From Pseudomonas sp. ADAK18 (GTDB taxonomy: Bacteria > Pseudomonadota > Gammaproteobacteria > Pseudomonadales > Pseudomonadaceae), in contig NZ_CP052859.1 in assembly GCF_012935695.1 (NCBI RefSeq), forward strand, positions 5,435,001 to 5,499,000: 64,000 nt of DNA, given 5' to 3'. A program made the position numbers and the translations under genes. The notes beneath the pieces are model-generated. The model saw only the letters and a list, made by a program, of their open reading frames with translations. It had not been told where the DNA came from and ran no database searches. This document shows positions 29,577 through 39,163 of this stretch, in pieces. Numbering within the stretch: position 1 is the first letter of the stretch; each line of letters starts with the position of its first letter.

Positions 29577-32500
29577 AGCCGCTCCGGCAGGCTGAAACCA
29601 CTGAGCACGCGGCTTCTGAACGGGTTGAAGGCACTGTTGGCCCGCAACTCGTAGGAGATGCTCGCGCCATCGACCCGCAACCGCAGGTTGAAGCGGTCCG
29701 GCGAGTTGCCGGCGGTCAGGTCTGATTGCTCCAACAGGCGAAACCAGGCCCATGGACCGTCCAAGGTGATGCCGGAGCGGCCGGTGGCCGATGGCGGCAT
29801 GATGGAAATCCGTACCACACCGATACTGCCGGGGTTGGGCCACTGCATCGCGACCGGCCGGGCCGGGCCGTGGTCGTAGCTCAGTTGCTGGCCATCCAGG
29901 TCCAGCAGGAACTGAGTGATGGTCGCGTCCATCGCCACCGGCTTGAGCTCGAAACGCACAATCGGTTGAGTGCCACCGGAGCGGAAAAACGCATCACGAA
30001 TGGTCGCCGCACGCTGAAAGGTCTGCAATATCCCTGGCGAGATCCCCAGTTTCTGCGCGGCACCCGGCTGCCAGCGCCAGGTCTGCGCTGAGGTGTCGAC
30101 GTAAGGCTGCAGGTATTTACGGAAGTAGTTATCCATCACCCCGCCCACGCCGAAGAACTGACCGAAGTCATCCAGCGTCGCGTCTCGGGCACTGCCGGGG
30201 GACATCGGGTAACGCCCAGCCAGAGACTGGCGATAGACGTTGACCACTTCACTGACCCAGGCCGCGTTCAGTTGATTGCGCACCCCGCCCATCATGCTGT
30301 TAGTGGTGGAGTTGACCACCGACTTGACCATGCCCTGTACCAGCGGCGGCTGGCGTTCGGCATTCAGGCTGACGCGGGTGGCGGCAGCAGAAGCCTGGTT
30401 CTTGGCTTCGCCGAGCAAGGCATCGCCACTGGCTCCGACCATGGCGCTGACCTGCACATACAGCGCATTCATGTCGGCCAGCAGCCCGTCGATGGCCGCT
30501 GGTTCACCTTCGTTCTTGGCGACGATGCTGTTGAGCTCGGCAAAGTGCGCGGTCACCGGATCATCGCTGGCAGCCGGTGCGTTGGTCGAGGGCAACTCAT
30601 CCTGACCCAGCAGGTTGCCCAGGCGCGTCTTGAGTTTGTCGACGCCACCTTCCACTGGCGCACCCTTGGCGGCCAGCAAGCGTTCTTCCTGTTGCAGGTC
30701 GGTTTCCTTGGCCACCGCCACCAGCAGCTTTTTCAGAGGCGAGGTGGGACCGGAAATCACCCGCAGCACGTCAGCTGCCTGGGCCACGCTGGTGATCGGC
30801 ACGAAGTCGATGTCCGCCAGCAAGGCATCCCACTGGCGCTGATAGTCCTGGAAGTACAGACGGCGCACGTCAGCGGCGAGGCTGACAACGTTCTGCTGAT
30901 CGGCCTGCTCCTGGCCCAGCACCCATTGCTCTTCAGCCAGGGTACCGGTCTGGTTCAAGCTGCTGAGCAGGAACGCCTGGCGATAGCCCTTGGCGGTGAA
31001 GAAACCGCTCAAAGGCTCACCCAGCGGCTTGCCACTCTTGCGACTGAACACCAGCGCGGCATCGCGGCCAGCAGCTTCGTTGATGCGAAAGTCCGGGATA
31101 CCGTCCGGCAGCTTCTGACGTTTGACCCGGTCGTACACGCGCTGGGCCACCGGCAGTTGTTGCAGTTGCCGACGCAAGTCGTCGATCAGGCGCGGGTCCA
31201 GGCGTGCGCTGGGCGGATGGCGTTCGAACAGCGACTGCAAGTGCCCGGTCAGTGCCTGGCGCTGATCGGCCGGCAGGTCACGCGGCAGGTTGCGGTCCCA
31301 GTCCAGGGCGATCCAGGCCTTGATGAAGTCTGGGTCGTAATGCTCGTTATCGGCGAGCATCAGGTAAGCCTTCAAGCCCTCGTAGAGGAAGTCGGAATTG
31401 CCGCCACCGTGCAGTTGCTCTTCGATACGCGTCACCAATCGTGGCGCGAACACCGCGATCAACAGCTTGCGGTAGACGCTTCCGGACTCGGCTTCGAGCA
31501 TGTCGCCCTGATACAGACCCAGGCCTTCGGACCAACTCGGTGAATCACCGGCGAGGTTCTTCACGGCGTTAAGCAGCGGCAACACGGCGAGAACTTCCCG
31601 TTGCGCCGGGCTGAGGTTCTGCACGGTCTGGCCCAGGGGCGCGACCTTCTGGTCCACCTGGGCGATGTACGCCTGGTTGGCGCGATAACTCACCCACCAC
31701 AACGTGCCCACCACCAACACCACGGCCACGGTGGCGGCCAAGACACCGCGGGCAATCCACTTGCGTCGACGCTCGACCTTGGGGTTGACCCCCACCAGGC
31801 CCCGCTCGGCAAACGCCACAGCGTTAAACAGTTTCTCGATGAAGTAACTGCGCCCGGTGCCGCTCTGGCGCGCCAGGTGTTGGCGGTCCAGGTTCATGCT
31901 CTGGGCCATGGCTCCGATCAAGCGGTCAATCGGGCTGCCTTCCTGGGTACCACTGGTGAAGTACACGCCACGCAACAACACACGCTCTTCAAAGGCATTG
32001 GGCTTGAACACGCCTTCGAGGAAGCTCTGCAGGCAGTCTTTCAAGGCACCGAACTGTTGCGGGAAGCCGTAGATCAGGTCGCGCCGCGCCGGGTCACGCT
32101 CCTGTTGCAGGCGTTCCACTAACCGCTCGTTCAAGCGCTGCTCCAGGCCGGCGAATTCGCTTTGCAGATTCGCCAGGGGGCTGTCGCTGTTTTTGCCGTC
32201 GTCCAGGGCGAAGGTCATGCCCCAGACCTGAGCACGCTCTTCCTTGCTCAGGTTGTCGAAAAACTCCATGAAGCCCGGCACCAGGTCGAGCTTGGTCAGC
32301 ATCAGGTAGATCGGGAAACGCACACCCAATTGGGTGTACAGCTCCTGGATACGCAGACGGATTGCCGCCGCATGGGCAGCACGCTCGGCGTCGCTGCCCA
32401 GCAGCAAGTCAGAGAGGCTGATGGCGATGAACGCACCGTCAATCGGGCGCCGCGAACGCTGCTTTTTCAGCAGATCGAGAAAGCCCAGCCAGGCAGCTTT

Positions 32501-33076
32501 ATCCACCGTGGAATTGCTGTCCTGGGTGGTGTAGCGGCCAGCGGTGTCGAGCAACACGGCCTGATCGGTGAACCACCAATCGCAGTTGCGGGTACCACCG
32601 ACGCCACGCACGGCACCGGCGCCCAATTGCGCGGCCAGCGGGAAATGCAGGCCCGAGTTGACCAACGCGGTGGTCTTGCCCGAACCCGGCGGGCCGATGA
32701 TCACGTACCACGGCAGCTCATAGAGATTGCGGCGTTCGTCACCGCCCAGCTTGGCCTTTTTCAACAGGACCAGTGCTTCGTCCATGCGCTGGCGCAAGGT
32801 TGCCAGCTCTTCGGCGGTGGCGACGCTGGCCGGATCCGGTGGGGTTTCCGCAGCCAGGCTGCGCATCACTTCAGCGGCCTGACGGCGCGCCTGGATAATG
32901 CGGAAAACTCGGTAGGCGATCCACACCGCGAACACCAGAATGATCAGCGCCCAGCGCCGCCCTTCCGGTACCAGAAACTCGAGCAATGGCCCGACAAACC
33001 AGATGATCAGGCTCAGGGCGATCAGGCCCAGCAACGGGATCACCCAGCGAATCACAAAACTGAAAAACGCCTTCAC
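29573..33076 (-). CDS. tssM: T6SS membrane complex subunit TssM (IcmF)
   Basis: TssM (1167 residues) is the inner-membrane channel subunit that bridges to TssJ in the periplasm. Two membrane helices lie near residues 8-58, followed by a cytoplasmic NTPase-like domain with Walker A GPPGSGKT at 128-135. A third helix (about 440-462, TVAVVLVVGTLWWVSY) leads to a periplasmic part of about 700 residues, including the IcmF-related and C-terminal TssJ-binding domains. It overlaps tssL by 4 bp and tagF by 4 bp. The length is in the normal range. Confidence 0.96.
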   Translation of the reverse strand: MKAFFSFVIRWVIPLLGLIALSLIIWFVGPLLEFLVPEGRRWALIILVFAVWIAYRVFRIIQARRQAAEVMRSLAAETPPDPASVATAEELATLRQRMDEALVLLKKAKLGGDERRNLYELPWYVIIGPPGSGKTTALVNSGLHFPLAAQLGAGAVRGVGGTRNCDWWFTDQAVLLDTAGRYTTQDSNSTVDKAAWLGFLDLLKKQRSRRPIDGAFIAISLSDLLLGSDAERAAHAAAIRLRIQELYTQLGVRFPIYLMLTKLDLVPGFMEFFDNLSKEERAQVWGMTFALDDGKNSDSPLANLQSEFAGLEQRLNERLVERLQQERDPARRDLIYGFPQQFGALKDCLQSFLEGVFKPNAFEERVLLRGVYFTSGTQEGSPIDRLIGAMAQSMNLDRQHLARQSGTGRSYFIEKLFNAVAFAERGLVGVNPKVERRRKWIARGVLAATVAVVLVVGTLWWVSYRANQAYIAQVDQKVAPLGQTVQNLSPAQREVLAVLPLLNAVKNLAGDSPSWSEGLGLYQGDMLEAESGSVYRKLLIAVFAPRLVTRIEEQLHGGGNSDFLYEGLKAYLMLADNEHYDPDFIKAWIALDWDRNLPRDLPADQRQALTGHLQSLFERHPPSARLDPRLIDDLRRQLQQLPVAQRVYDRVKRQKLPDGIPDFRINEAAGRDAALVFSRKSGKPLGEPLSGFFTAKGYRQAFLLSSLNQTGTLAEEQWVLGQEQADQQNVVSLAADVRRLYFQDYQRQWDALLADIDFVPITSVAQAADVLRVISGPTSPLKKLLVAVAKETDLQQEERLLAAKGAPVEGGVDKLKTRLGNLLGQDELPSTNAPAASDDPVTAHFAELNSIVAKNEGEPAAIDGLLADMNALYVQVSAMVGASGDALLGEAKNQASAAATRVSLNAERQPPLVQGMVKSVVNSTTNSMMGGVRNQLNAAWVSEVVNVYRQSLAGRYPMSPGSARDATLDDFGQFFGVGGVMDNYFRKYLQPYVDTSAQTWRWQPGAAQKLGISPGILQTFQRAATIRDAFFRSGGTQPIVRFELKPVAMDATITQFLLDLDGQQLSYDHGPARPVAMQWPNPGSIGVVRISIMPPSATGRSGITLDGPWAWFRLLEQSDLTAGNSPDRFNLRLRVDGASISYELRANSAFNPFRSRVLSGFSLPERL

Positions 33077-34371
33077 TCGACGCCCTCCGCCAATACGGTG
33101 ATTTCAACCCGACGATTGCGGGCACGGCCTTCGGCTGTGGCGTTGGTCGCCACCGGCTCGGTGTCGCTGCGGCCCTCGGCACTGAAGCGATCCGGCTGGC
33201 CGGTCTTGGCTGCCAGAATCTGCAACACCGACTTGGCTCGCGCCTCGGACAGCGCCCAGTTGGACGGGAAACGCAGGGTGGCAATCGGGCGGTTATCGCT
33301 GTGGCCGGTGATCCGCACCTGGCCCTTGACCTTGCGGATAGCGTCAGCAATACGCAGCATCAGCGGCTGGAAATCGTCGACGATGCTGGAGCTGGCCGAG
33401 GCGAACAGTTCATCGCCACGGATGGTCACCACCGAACGGTCGACGGCATCTTCCACCGCCACGCGACCGGCCTTGATGTCTTCGACGAGGAAGCCCGCCA
33501 GACGTGGTCGCTCGACGATTTTCGGCTGCACCACCGGCCGGTCGATGGCCTGCACCGGAATCTCACCCAGGGCATGAATGTTCTTGAACACCGGTTCGGC
33601 ATCCGACGCCAGCTTCATCCGCAAGCCGAACAGCAACGCCAACAACAACGCCACGCCGATGGCCACGGCGATCCATGGCGGCATGAATTGCGCCAGGCGG
33701 TCGCGCGCCACGGTGACGCCACGCCAATGGGGCGACAATTCGCGCTCATGTTCGCCACGGGCACTGCGGATCGCAGCCGCAGTACGTTCGCGCAGGGCTT
33801 CCAACTGGCTGCGACCGTCGTTCATCACCCGGTAGCGGCCTTCGAAACCCAGGCACATACACAAGTACAACAACTCCAGCAGATACAGACGCTCCCGTGG
33901 GCTTTGCAGGCAGTGATCCAGCAACTGGAAGACTTTCTCGCCGCCCCAGGCTTCGTTGTGCACGGTGATCAACAGGCTTTGCTTGCCCCAGTCACTGGCA
34001 CTGCCCCACGGCGTGCTCAGTACCGCTTCATCGAGGGCAGTGCACAACGCGTAACGGGCCAGCAGCACTTCGTTGCGGGCTACGCCAGCGGCCTCGGCGC
34101 GCTCTTCGAACTGGCGCAAGTAGGCCAGCAACTGTGCCCGCAGGCTCGACGGCGCCGGATGGGAAATGGTGTTGCGCAGCCGCGTCAGCAAGGCCAGCAG
34201 CGGGCCGGCGGCGCTTTCCAGTGGGTTCAAGCCTTCTGCTTTGCCCGTCAGGACGGGTGCGGCGGGCATCGAAAGCGGCGCGGCAGCCGCCGGTTCTGCG
34301 CGGTTGGGCTCTGGCGCACGGCCACCCGGACGCGGCATAAACTGGGTGCGGTCATCATCATTGGGATGCAT
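33073..34371 (-). CDS. tssL: T6SS membrane complex subunit TssL with OmpA-like domain
   Basis: TssL (432 residues) has a cytoplasmic DotU domain (about 50-220, GLNPLESAAGPLLALLTRLR, YALCTALDEAVLSTPWG, LLYLCMCLGFEGRYRV). One membrane helix (about 228-250) and a C-terminal OmpA-family peptidoglycan-binding domain follow (ITGHSDNRPIATLRFPSN, LSEARAKSV, GRARNRRVEI). It is thus an 'evolved' TssL that can anchor the complex to peptidoglycan itself. It lies between tssM (4-bp overlap) and tssK (6-bp gap). Confidence 0.95.
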   Translation of the reverse strand: MHPNDDDRTQFMPRPGGRAPEPNRAEPAAAAPLSMPAAPVLTGKAEGLNPLESAAGPLLALLTRLRNTISHPAPSSLRAQLLAYLRQFEERAEAAGVARNEVLLARYALCTALDEAVLSTPWGSASDWGKQSLLITVHNEAWGGEKVFQLLDHCLQSPRERLYLLELLYLCMCLGFEGRYRVMNDGRSQLEALRERTAAAIRSARGEHERELSPHWRGVTVARDRLAQFMPPWIAVAIGVALLLALLFGLRMKLASDAEPVFKNIHALGEIPVQAIDRPVVQPKIVERPRLAGFLVEDIKAGRVAVEDAVDRSVVTIRGDELFASASSSIVDDFQPLMLRIADAIRKVKGQVRITGHSDNRPIATLRFPSNWALSEARAKSVLQILAAKTGQPDRFSAEGRSDTEPVATNATAEGRARNRRVEITVLAEGVE

Positions 34372-34377
34372 CGCGGA

Positions 34378-35712
34378 TTATCCTCGGATGGCCCAGAACG
34401 CCAGGTTCAACCCCGGGAACTGACCGGCAATGTGGAAGGCAAAACCACCGGAGTTGCTCAACTGCTGCCAGTGCTCGCTGCCCCGATCCAGTTCGTAATA
34501 GGTGGAGCCGGCGTGGTACGGAATCTGCCGTGGCGCCACCGGCAGCGGCAGCAGGCCAATGCCTGGCAACTGCAGGTTGACCAGGTCGCGGATGTGCTCC
34601 ACCGAACCGACCTTGCTCTGCTGCGCAAAGCGCCCACGCAGGGTTTCGCCGGGGACGTCGGCACGTACCACCAGGATGAAGCTGGCGGTATCGATCAGGG
34701 TCTTGTCGGCCAACATCGCCACGTGCACGCCGTAGGCTTTCTCGACAATCGGGATCGGCGTGGCCTTGCTGTCGATCAGCATCGACAACGCCTCACGCAG
34801 GGCCTGCATCACCGGGACGAAGCTCAGGGCCAGGTCGTCGTGCTGGTATTGCGGGTATTCCTGAGGACGGCGACCGGAGGTGGAGAACGTTGAGAACTCA
34901 CCGGCCAGGCTCACCAGCTCACTGAAGAAACGCTCCGGGTGCAGCGGGCTCAACTGGCTCAAATGCTGGATCAGCGGCTGGGCACGGTTGACCAGTTGCA
35001 GCAGCATGAAGTCGGCAATCTCCGAAGCGCCACCGGCGCCCGACGCCACCACGCGCCCGGCGAGGGCTTCGCCACGCTGGTGCAGCAGGCCGAGCAGTTC
35101 GCTGCGAAACGCCGTCAGCGGTTTGCTGGCGACCACGTCCAAGACCGGCGGGATGTAACTGTCGTCGAGTACCAGGGCACGGTCGGCGCGCTTTTCCTTG
35201 ACCCGCACCAGGCCGATGGCGGCGTAGTCACTGACGCCCTCCTGAGCGGTCAGCAAGCGCAAGGCACGGGAGCCGACGGCCACCGGCGCACGGTTTTCGA
35301 ATGGGGCGTTGTCGTCCCGCACTTCCCGCACATGGCTGACGTAGCGAGCAGCGCCAAGGGTTTCGCCTTCATCAACGGTGTCGCGGGCGCCCGCGCGCTT
35401 GAGGGGCAAGGCCAGGTAGATCAGGCCGTCGCGCAGGTTGTCGTCGATATTCAACGGGCTGGGCGCCAGGTCATCCTGAGGGATATTGAACGGTGTGCCA
35501 TCCGGCAACAGGCCCCGGGCCGAAACGATAGCCAGCTTGCCCTGGGCCAACAGGCCTTGATCGATCAGCAATTCGGAGAAGCCCCAGGCACCCGCCGACA
35601 ACGGGCGGCTGCGAGCGTCAATCAGGTTTTCCAGGTAACGGTCATGCTGCTGAAAGTGCTGCGTTCCGATGAACATGCCTTCCGACCAGACCACGCGATT
35701 GTTCCAGGACAT
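34378..35712 (-). CDS. tssK: T6SS baseplate subunit TssK
   Basis: TssK (444 residues) is the trimeric adaptor that connects the baseplate to the TssJLM membrane complex. It begins MSWNNRVVWSEGMFIGTQHFQQHDRYLE, the strongly conserved N-terminus of the family (VxWxEGxFLxPQHFQQ-like). FVPVMQALREALSML and YFELV-type C-terminal elements also fit. The gene starts 15 bp from tssJ. Length and context agree with the H1-type protein. Confidence 0.95.
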   Translation of the reverse strand: MSWNNRVVWSEGMFIGTQHFQQHDRYLENLIDARSRPLSAGAWGFSELLIDQGLLAQGKLAIVSARGLLPDGTPFNIPQDDLAPSPLNIDDNLRDGLIYLALPLKRAGARDTVDEGETLGAARYVSHVREVRDDNAPFENRAPVAVGSRALRLLTAQEGVSDYAAIGLVRVKEKRADRALVLDDSYIPPVLDVVASKPLTAFRSELLGLLHQRGEALAGRVVASGAGGASEIADFMLLQLVNRAQPLIQHLSQLSPLHPERFFSELVSLAGEFSTFSTSGRRPQEYPQYQHDDLALSFVPVMQALREALSMLIDSKATPIPIVEKAYGVHVAMLADKTLIDTASFILVVRADVPGETLRGRFAQQSKVGSVEHIRDLVNLQLPGIGLLPLPVAPRQIPYHAGSTYYELDRGSEHWQQLSNSGGFAFHIAGQFPGLNLAFWAIRG

Positions 35713-35727
35713 GGGGGCTCCGATTGC

Positions 35728-36234
35728 TTATTGGGCAGGGCTGGATGGGGAAACCACGACGTCGGCGCGCACGGCACGAACATCAAGGCTGATCTGGTAT
35801 TCGGTGTACTGGCGCGCCGGGACAGTGAGCACCGTGCGCCACTGCGCGCGGTCCAGCTCGCGATAGCCCACCAGCAAGCCGATCTGACGGGTGGCCGGGT
35901 CCAGGTCACGCTTGATGCTCAGTTGCTGGTCGGGCTGGATCATGACTTCGTCCTGGTCGAGCAGGTCCAGGCCGAGGGTCGACTGGGCGCGGTCGGCCAG
36001 GGCGAAATAGTCGGAGCGGCTGAACGTCGCGGCGTTTTTCAGCTCGAAAATCCTCACCCGCACCGGTGCCGGCTGGCCGTTGGCACCGGGGTTGAGGCCG
36101 GCAATAGCATGGAAGTGCAGCTCGATGGCAGCGGTGTCCGCTTCAGCCTCGGCGGCTTCGGGTTTGGCGGCATCCTTGGCACACGCCGTCAGCAGCAGCG
36201 CGGTGGCGGCTACGAGTAAAAACCTGGGAATCAT
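35728..36234 (-). CDS. tssJ: T6SS outer-membrane lipoprotein TssJ
   Basis: TssJ (168 residues) has the signal peptide MIPRFLLVAATALLLTAC with lipidated Cys18, then an Ala/Glu-rich spacer. The beta-sandwich domain contains IAGLNPGANGQPAPVRVRIFELK and YFALADRAQSTLG. It anchors the TssJLM complex to the outer membrane and binds the TssM periplasmic domain. It is followed by tssK and preceded by fha with a 63-bp gap. Confidence 0.94.
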   Translation of the reverse strand: MIPRFLLVAATALLLTACAKDAAKPEAAEAEADTAAIELHFHAIAGLNPGANGQPAPVRVRIFELKNAATFSRSDYFALADRAQSTLGLDLLDQDEVMIQPDQQLSIKRDLDPATRQIGLLVGYRELDRAQWRTVLTVPARQYTEYQISLDVRAVRADVVVSPSSPAQ

Positions 36235-36297
36235 CCTGTGTCCTCAATGACTGCTTAGCTGTCCGTTGTTTCATTTTTTGTTATTCGACAACGCCAC

Positions 36298-37686
36298 TCA
36301 GGGGCGACGCTGTCGTGCGCTGTGCTCTTCGTAGGCACGGCTGAATTCACGCCCGAACAAGTCCTGGAAATCCTCCTGGGCCTCACGGGAAATATTGCTG
36401 TAGAGCTCGGTGAACTGCTGCCAATACTGAGCCTGGCGCGAACCGTTGAAAATACTCGAGAGCCCGGCGGGCTTGCCCATGCGCTCTTCCAGTTGTGTGG
36501 GTTCAAAGCGCGTGAGCAGGTGCTTGATGGCCGCCTCGACGCCGGCCATTACCGCCAATTGATGAGCGCGCAGGTCATTGAAACTGTCACGCACCGCCAA
36601 ATCCGGCGCCATAAACGCCTGGTTGCCGTGACGCAGCAACAGCAGTAATGCCTCATCGGCATTGGGCGCGAATTTCAACGGGTTGTTTTCCACCGGCTGA
36701 ATCATCGTCTGCTGCATGCGGAACTCGCCCTTGAGGCTGCTGCGGGCACGCAACACGTCAATCAGGCCCTCGACCATCAGCCGGTAGCTGCGACCGATGC
36801 TTTCCATCTGCGCTTCAGCCTGGGCCTTGTCCAGGCGCAGTTGATCAATCCCTGCGCCACGCAAGAAGGCTTGCAGCAGGTCAGGCTGGTTGCTGTCGGC
36901 CACTGGTTGCGGGCGCTCGACGACGGGCGGCTCGATGACCGGCGGCGTTGATGGCGTTGGCGGCGGCGGTGTTGGTGGCGGCTCAGGCGTCGGGATCGAT
37001 ACCGGCGTGGGCGCACTGACCACGGGCGCAGGCGTGTCACCAAATAGATCCCAGTCGTCGGGAATCACCGAACCCGAGGCGACAGGCGGCGCAAGCGGTT
37101 CAACCACTGGCAACGGCGTGGGCGGGCGGAAGTCATGCTGCTGCGCCGGCACATGATCAGGCTGGGTGGCAGGCGGTACGGTGGTGGGCGTCAGGAAGTC
37201 GAACAGGTCCGGCAGGGTGTCCATCGAAGACGCACCCTGGAACTGCGGCGCGATCACCGGGGTTGGCATCGGCGTGTTCACGACGGCGCCCTGGCGCCCC
37301 ATCAGGGCCTCGAAGCTGTTCGACGAATCGCCAGCAAAGGGTTGGCTTTCAGTGACTTGCAGTTTGAAATCGATGCGCGCCTGGATTTCGTAATCACCGA
37401 TGCGGATCAGTTCGCCGTCTTCCAGCAGCTCACTACTGCCTCGGCGCAAACGAATGCCAGACTTGACCAACTCAACGCCATTGGTGCTGTTGTCGGTTAA
37501 GTAGTAACGGCCATCTTTGTATTGAATAACGCAATGTTGCGCGGAAACCAGACGCTCAGGGTCGGGCAATACCCAGTCATTTTCAGAACTGCGGCCAATT
37601 GCCATCGCTCCCTGGTCCATGGACTTTTCAGGGCATTGACCAGGGGTAATCTTGTGATAACTAGTGATAGTCAAACACAGCGACAT
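36298..37686 (-). CDS. fha1: T6SS forkhead-associated scaffold protein Fha
   Basis: This 462-residue protein has an N-terminal FHA domain (about 10-110: AIGRSSENDWVLPDP, VSAQHCVIQYKDGRYYLTDNSTNGV). A long Pro-rich linker (about 225-270, TPEPPPTPPPPTPSTPP) follows. The C-terminal domain of about 180 residues is of the TagH/ImpI type (LLRHGNQAFMAPDLAVRDSF, FEPTQLEERMGK). Fha is the phospho-threonine target of PpkA and PppA and promotes assembly. The start at 37686 has AGGAGG 5 bases upstream. It is the first gene of the leftward operon. Confidence 0.93.
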   Translation of the reverse strand: MSLCLTITSYHKITPGQCPEKSMDQGAMAIGRSSENDWVLPDPERLVSAQHCVIQYKDGRYYLTDNSTNGVELVKSGIRLRRGSSELLEDGELIRIGDYEIQARIDFKLQVTESQPFAGDSSNSFEALMGRQGAVVNTPMPTPVIAPQFQGASSMDTLPDLFDFLTPTTVPPATQPDHVPAQQHDFRPPTPLPVVEPLAPPVASGSVIPDDWDLFGDTPAPVVSAPTPVSIPTPEPPPTPPPPTPSTPPVIEPPVVERPQPVADSNQPDLLQAFLRGAGIDQLRLDKAQAEAQMESIGRSYRLMVEGLIDVLRARSSLKGEFRMQQTMIQPVENNPLKFAPNADEALLLLLRHGNQAFMAPDLAVRDSFNDLRAHQLAVMAGVEAAIKHLLTRFEPTQLEERMGKPAGLSSIFNGSRQAQYWQQFTELYSNISREAQEDFQDLFGREFSRAYEEHSARQRRP

Positions 37687-38089
37687 CGTGCCTCCTTGCT
37701 GATACTTCGCGCACGGTCGACCCAAGGGAAGGTAACCCCTCGCGTTTCCCGACAGATGGTGCTAACAACCATCAAAAGCCTGTTTTATCAGCATGATCGC
37801 TGATCTTACTCGGCTCTTGTGACAAAAACCCCGTGTCAGGGCCTGCTTCGACCCAACGGTCGTGGGGGTTGCTAAGCACTGCACATCTGTCACACAGGGT
37901 GAATAGCTTACCTTGACAAGCCATAAGTACTACACCAAAAATGCACAACTTCTTGAATACCAATGATGGCACTTTAGAATCGAAGTGTTTATATACCAAG
38001 AAAGCATGCCAATTACGCGTGAGTATTACTTTCGCAACTAAGGCATGAACTGCCCGCACGCAAGCAGGCTGATAGGGAGATCGAACTCA
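37687..38089. promoter_or_regulatory. Divergent T6SS control region (fha / tssA)
   Basis: About 400 bp between the two T6SS operons, clearly more AT-rich than its flanks. It holds an inverted repeat ATCAGC-ATGATC-GCTGAT at 37787-37804, nearer fha. A possible rightward promoter has TTGACA at 37913-37918 and a weak AAAAAT at 37937-37942 (18-bp spacing). The tssA ribosome-binding site AGGGAGA is at 38074-38080. Promoter calls are by eye. No sigma-54 element was seen. Confidence 0.5.
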
Positions 38090-39109
38090 GTGGATGTGCC
38101 TTTGCTGCTCGCCGCCGTTTCCGCGACTTCGCCATGTGGTGAAGACCTGGAATATGACGCGGCTTATTTGCAACTTGAGCGAGACGCTCAAGGCCAGCCT
38201 GAGCGCAGCATGGGCGACTCGATCCTGCCCGCTGAACCGCCAGAATGGCGCAGCATCCAGCAGCAGAGCCTGGACCTGCTGCAACGCAGCAAAGACCTGC
38301 GCATCACCCACTTCCTGCTGCAAAGCTCCCTGGCCCTGCAAGGTGTTACAGGACTGGCCACCGTCCTCACGCTGATCAACGAACTGCTGCGCCAGTACTG
38401 GACCGAGTTGCATCCGCGCCTGGATGCCGATGACGACAACGATCCCACCGTCCGCATCAACGCCCTCGCGGGTCTGACGTCCGATGACACCATCCGTCTG
38501 CTGCGCGAAAGCATGCTTACCCGCTCAAGGGCTTTCGGCCCCGTCAGCCTGCGCGCCGCCCTCAATGCCAGCGGCCTGCAAAGTTTCCCCGGTGAAAACC
38601 TCGGTGCCGAACAGTTGGCCGGCGCCTTCCTCGACAGCGATGTCGAGCAGTTGAACGCCACCCGTGCCGCCTTGAACGAAGCCCGCGCCGCCTGCGAATC
38701 CATCGAGCAGCAGGTCAGCGACCAAGTCGGTTCCGCCCAGGGCGTGGACCTCGGCCCGTTAAAGCACCCACTCAAACAAGCCTTGCAGGTCTTGGCGCAA
38801 TACGCGCCGCACGGCGAAGGCAGCAGCGATCCCGAAGCCGTCAGTGACGACAGCGCCGCCCCGGTCGAACACGCCGCTGCCCCCGCTGCACCGCGCAACA
38901 ACGGCGACATCGCCAACCGTGATGAAGTCCTGCGCAGCCTGGACCGCATCCTCGCGTACTACACCCGCCACGAGCCTTCCAGCCCGCTGCCGGTGCTGTT
39001 GAACCGGGCAAAAAATCTGGTGCACGCGGACTTCGCGGCCATCGTGCGCAACCTGATACCTGATGGCATGTCCCAATTTGAAAACCTGCGTGGACCGGAC
39101 GGCGAATAA
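38090..39109 (+). CDS. tssA: T6SS cap/baseplate protein TssA
   Basis: This 339-residue protein has an N-terminal ImpA_N domain (LLAAVSATSPCGEDLEYDAAYLQLE; EWRSIQQQSLDLLQRSKDLRI). The variable C-terminal region ends NRDEVLRSLDRILAYYTRHEPSSPLPVLLNRAKNLV, the TssA1-type tail that joins baseplate and sheath assembly. GTG at 38090 is chosen because AGGGAGA lies 9 bases upstream and the protein then begins VDVPLLLA as in relatives. An ATG at 38045 would add 15 unsupported residues. It is the first gene of the rightward T6SS set. Confidence 0.93.
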   Translation: MDVPLLLAAVSATSPCGEDLEYDAAYLQLERDAQGQPERSMGDSILPAEPPEWRSIQQQSLDLLQRSKDLRITHFLLQSSLALQGVTGLATVLTLINELLRQYWTELHPRLDADDDNDPTVRINALAGLTSDDTIRLLRESMLTRSRAFGPVSLRAALNASGLQSFPGENLGAEQLAGAFLDSDVEQLNATRAALNEARAACESIEQQVSDQVGSAQGVDLGPLKHPLKQALQVLAQYAPHGEGSSDPEAVSDDSAAPVEHAAAPAAPRNNGDIANRDEVLRSLDRILAYYTRHEPSSPLPVLLNRAKNLVHADFAAIVRNLIPDGMSQFENLRGPDGE

Positions 39110-39163
39110 ACGTCTGTACCGCGCAGTAACAACACCGTCGCTCAAGCGACCAGGAGCAGCAAC

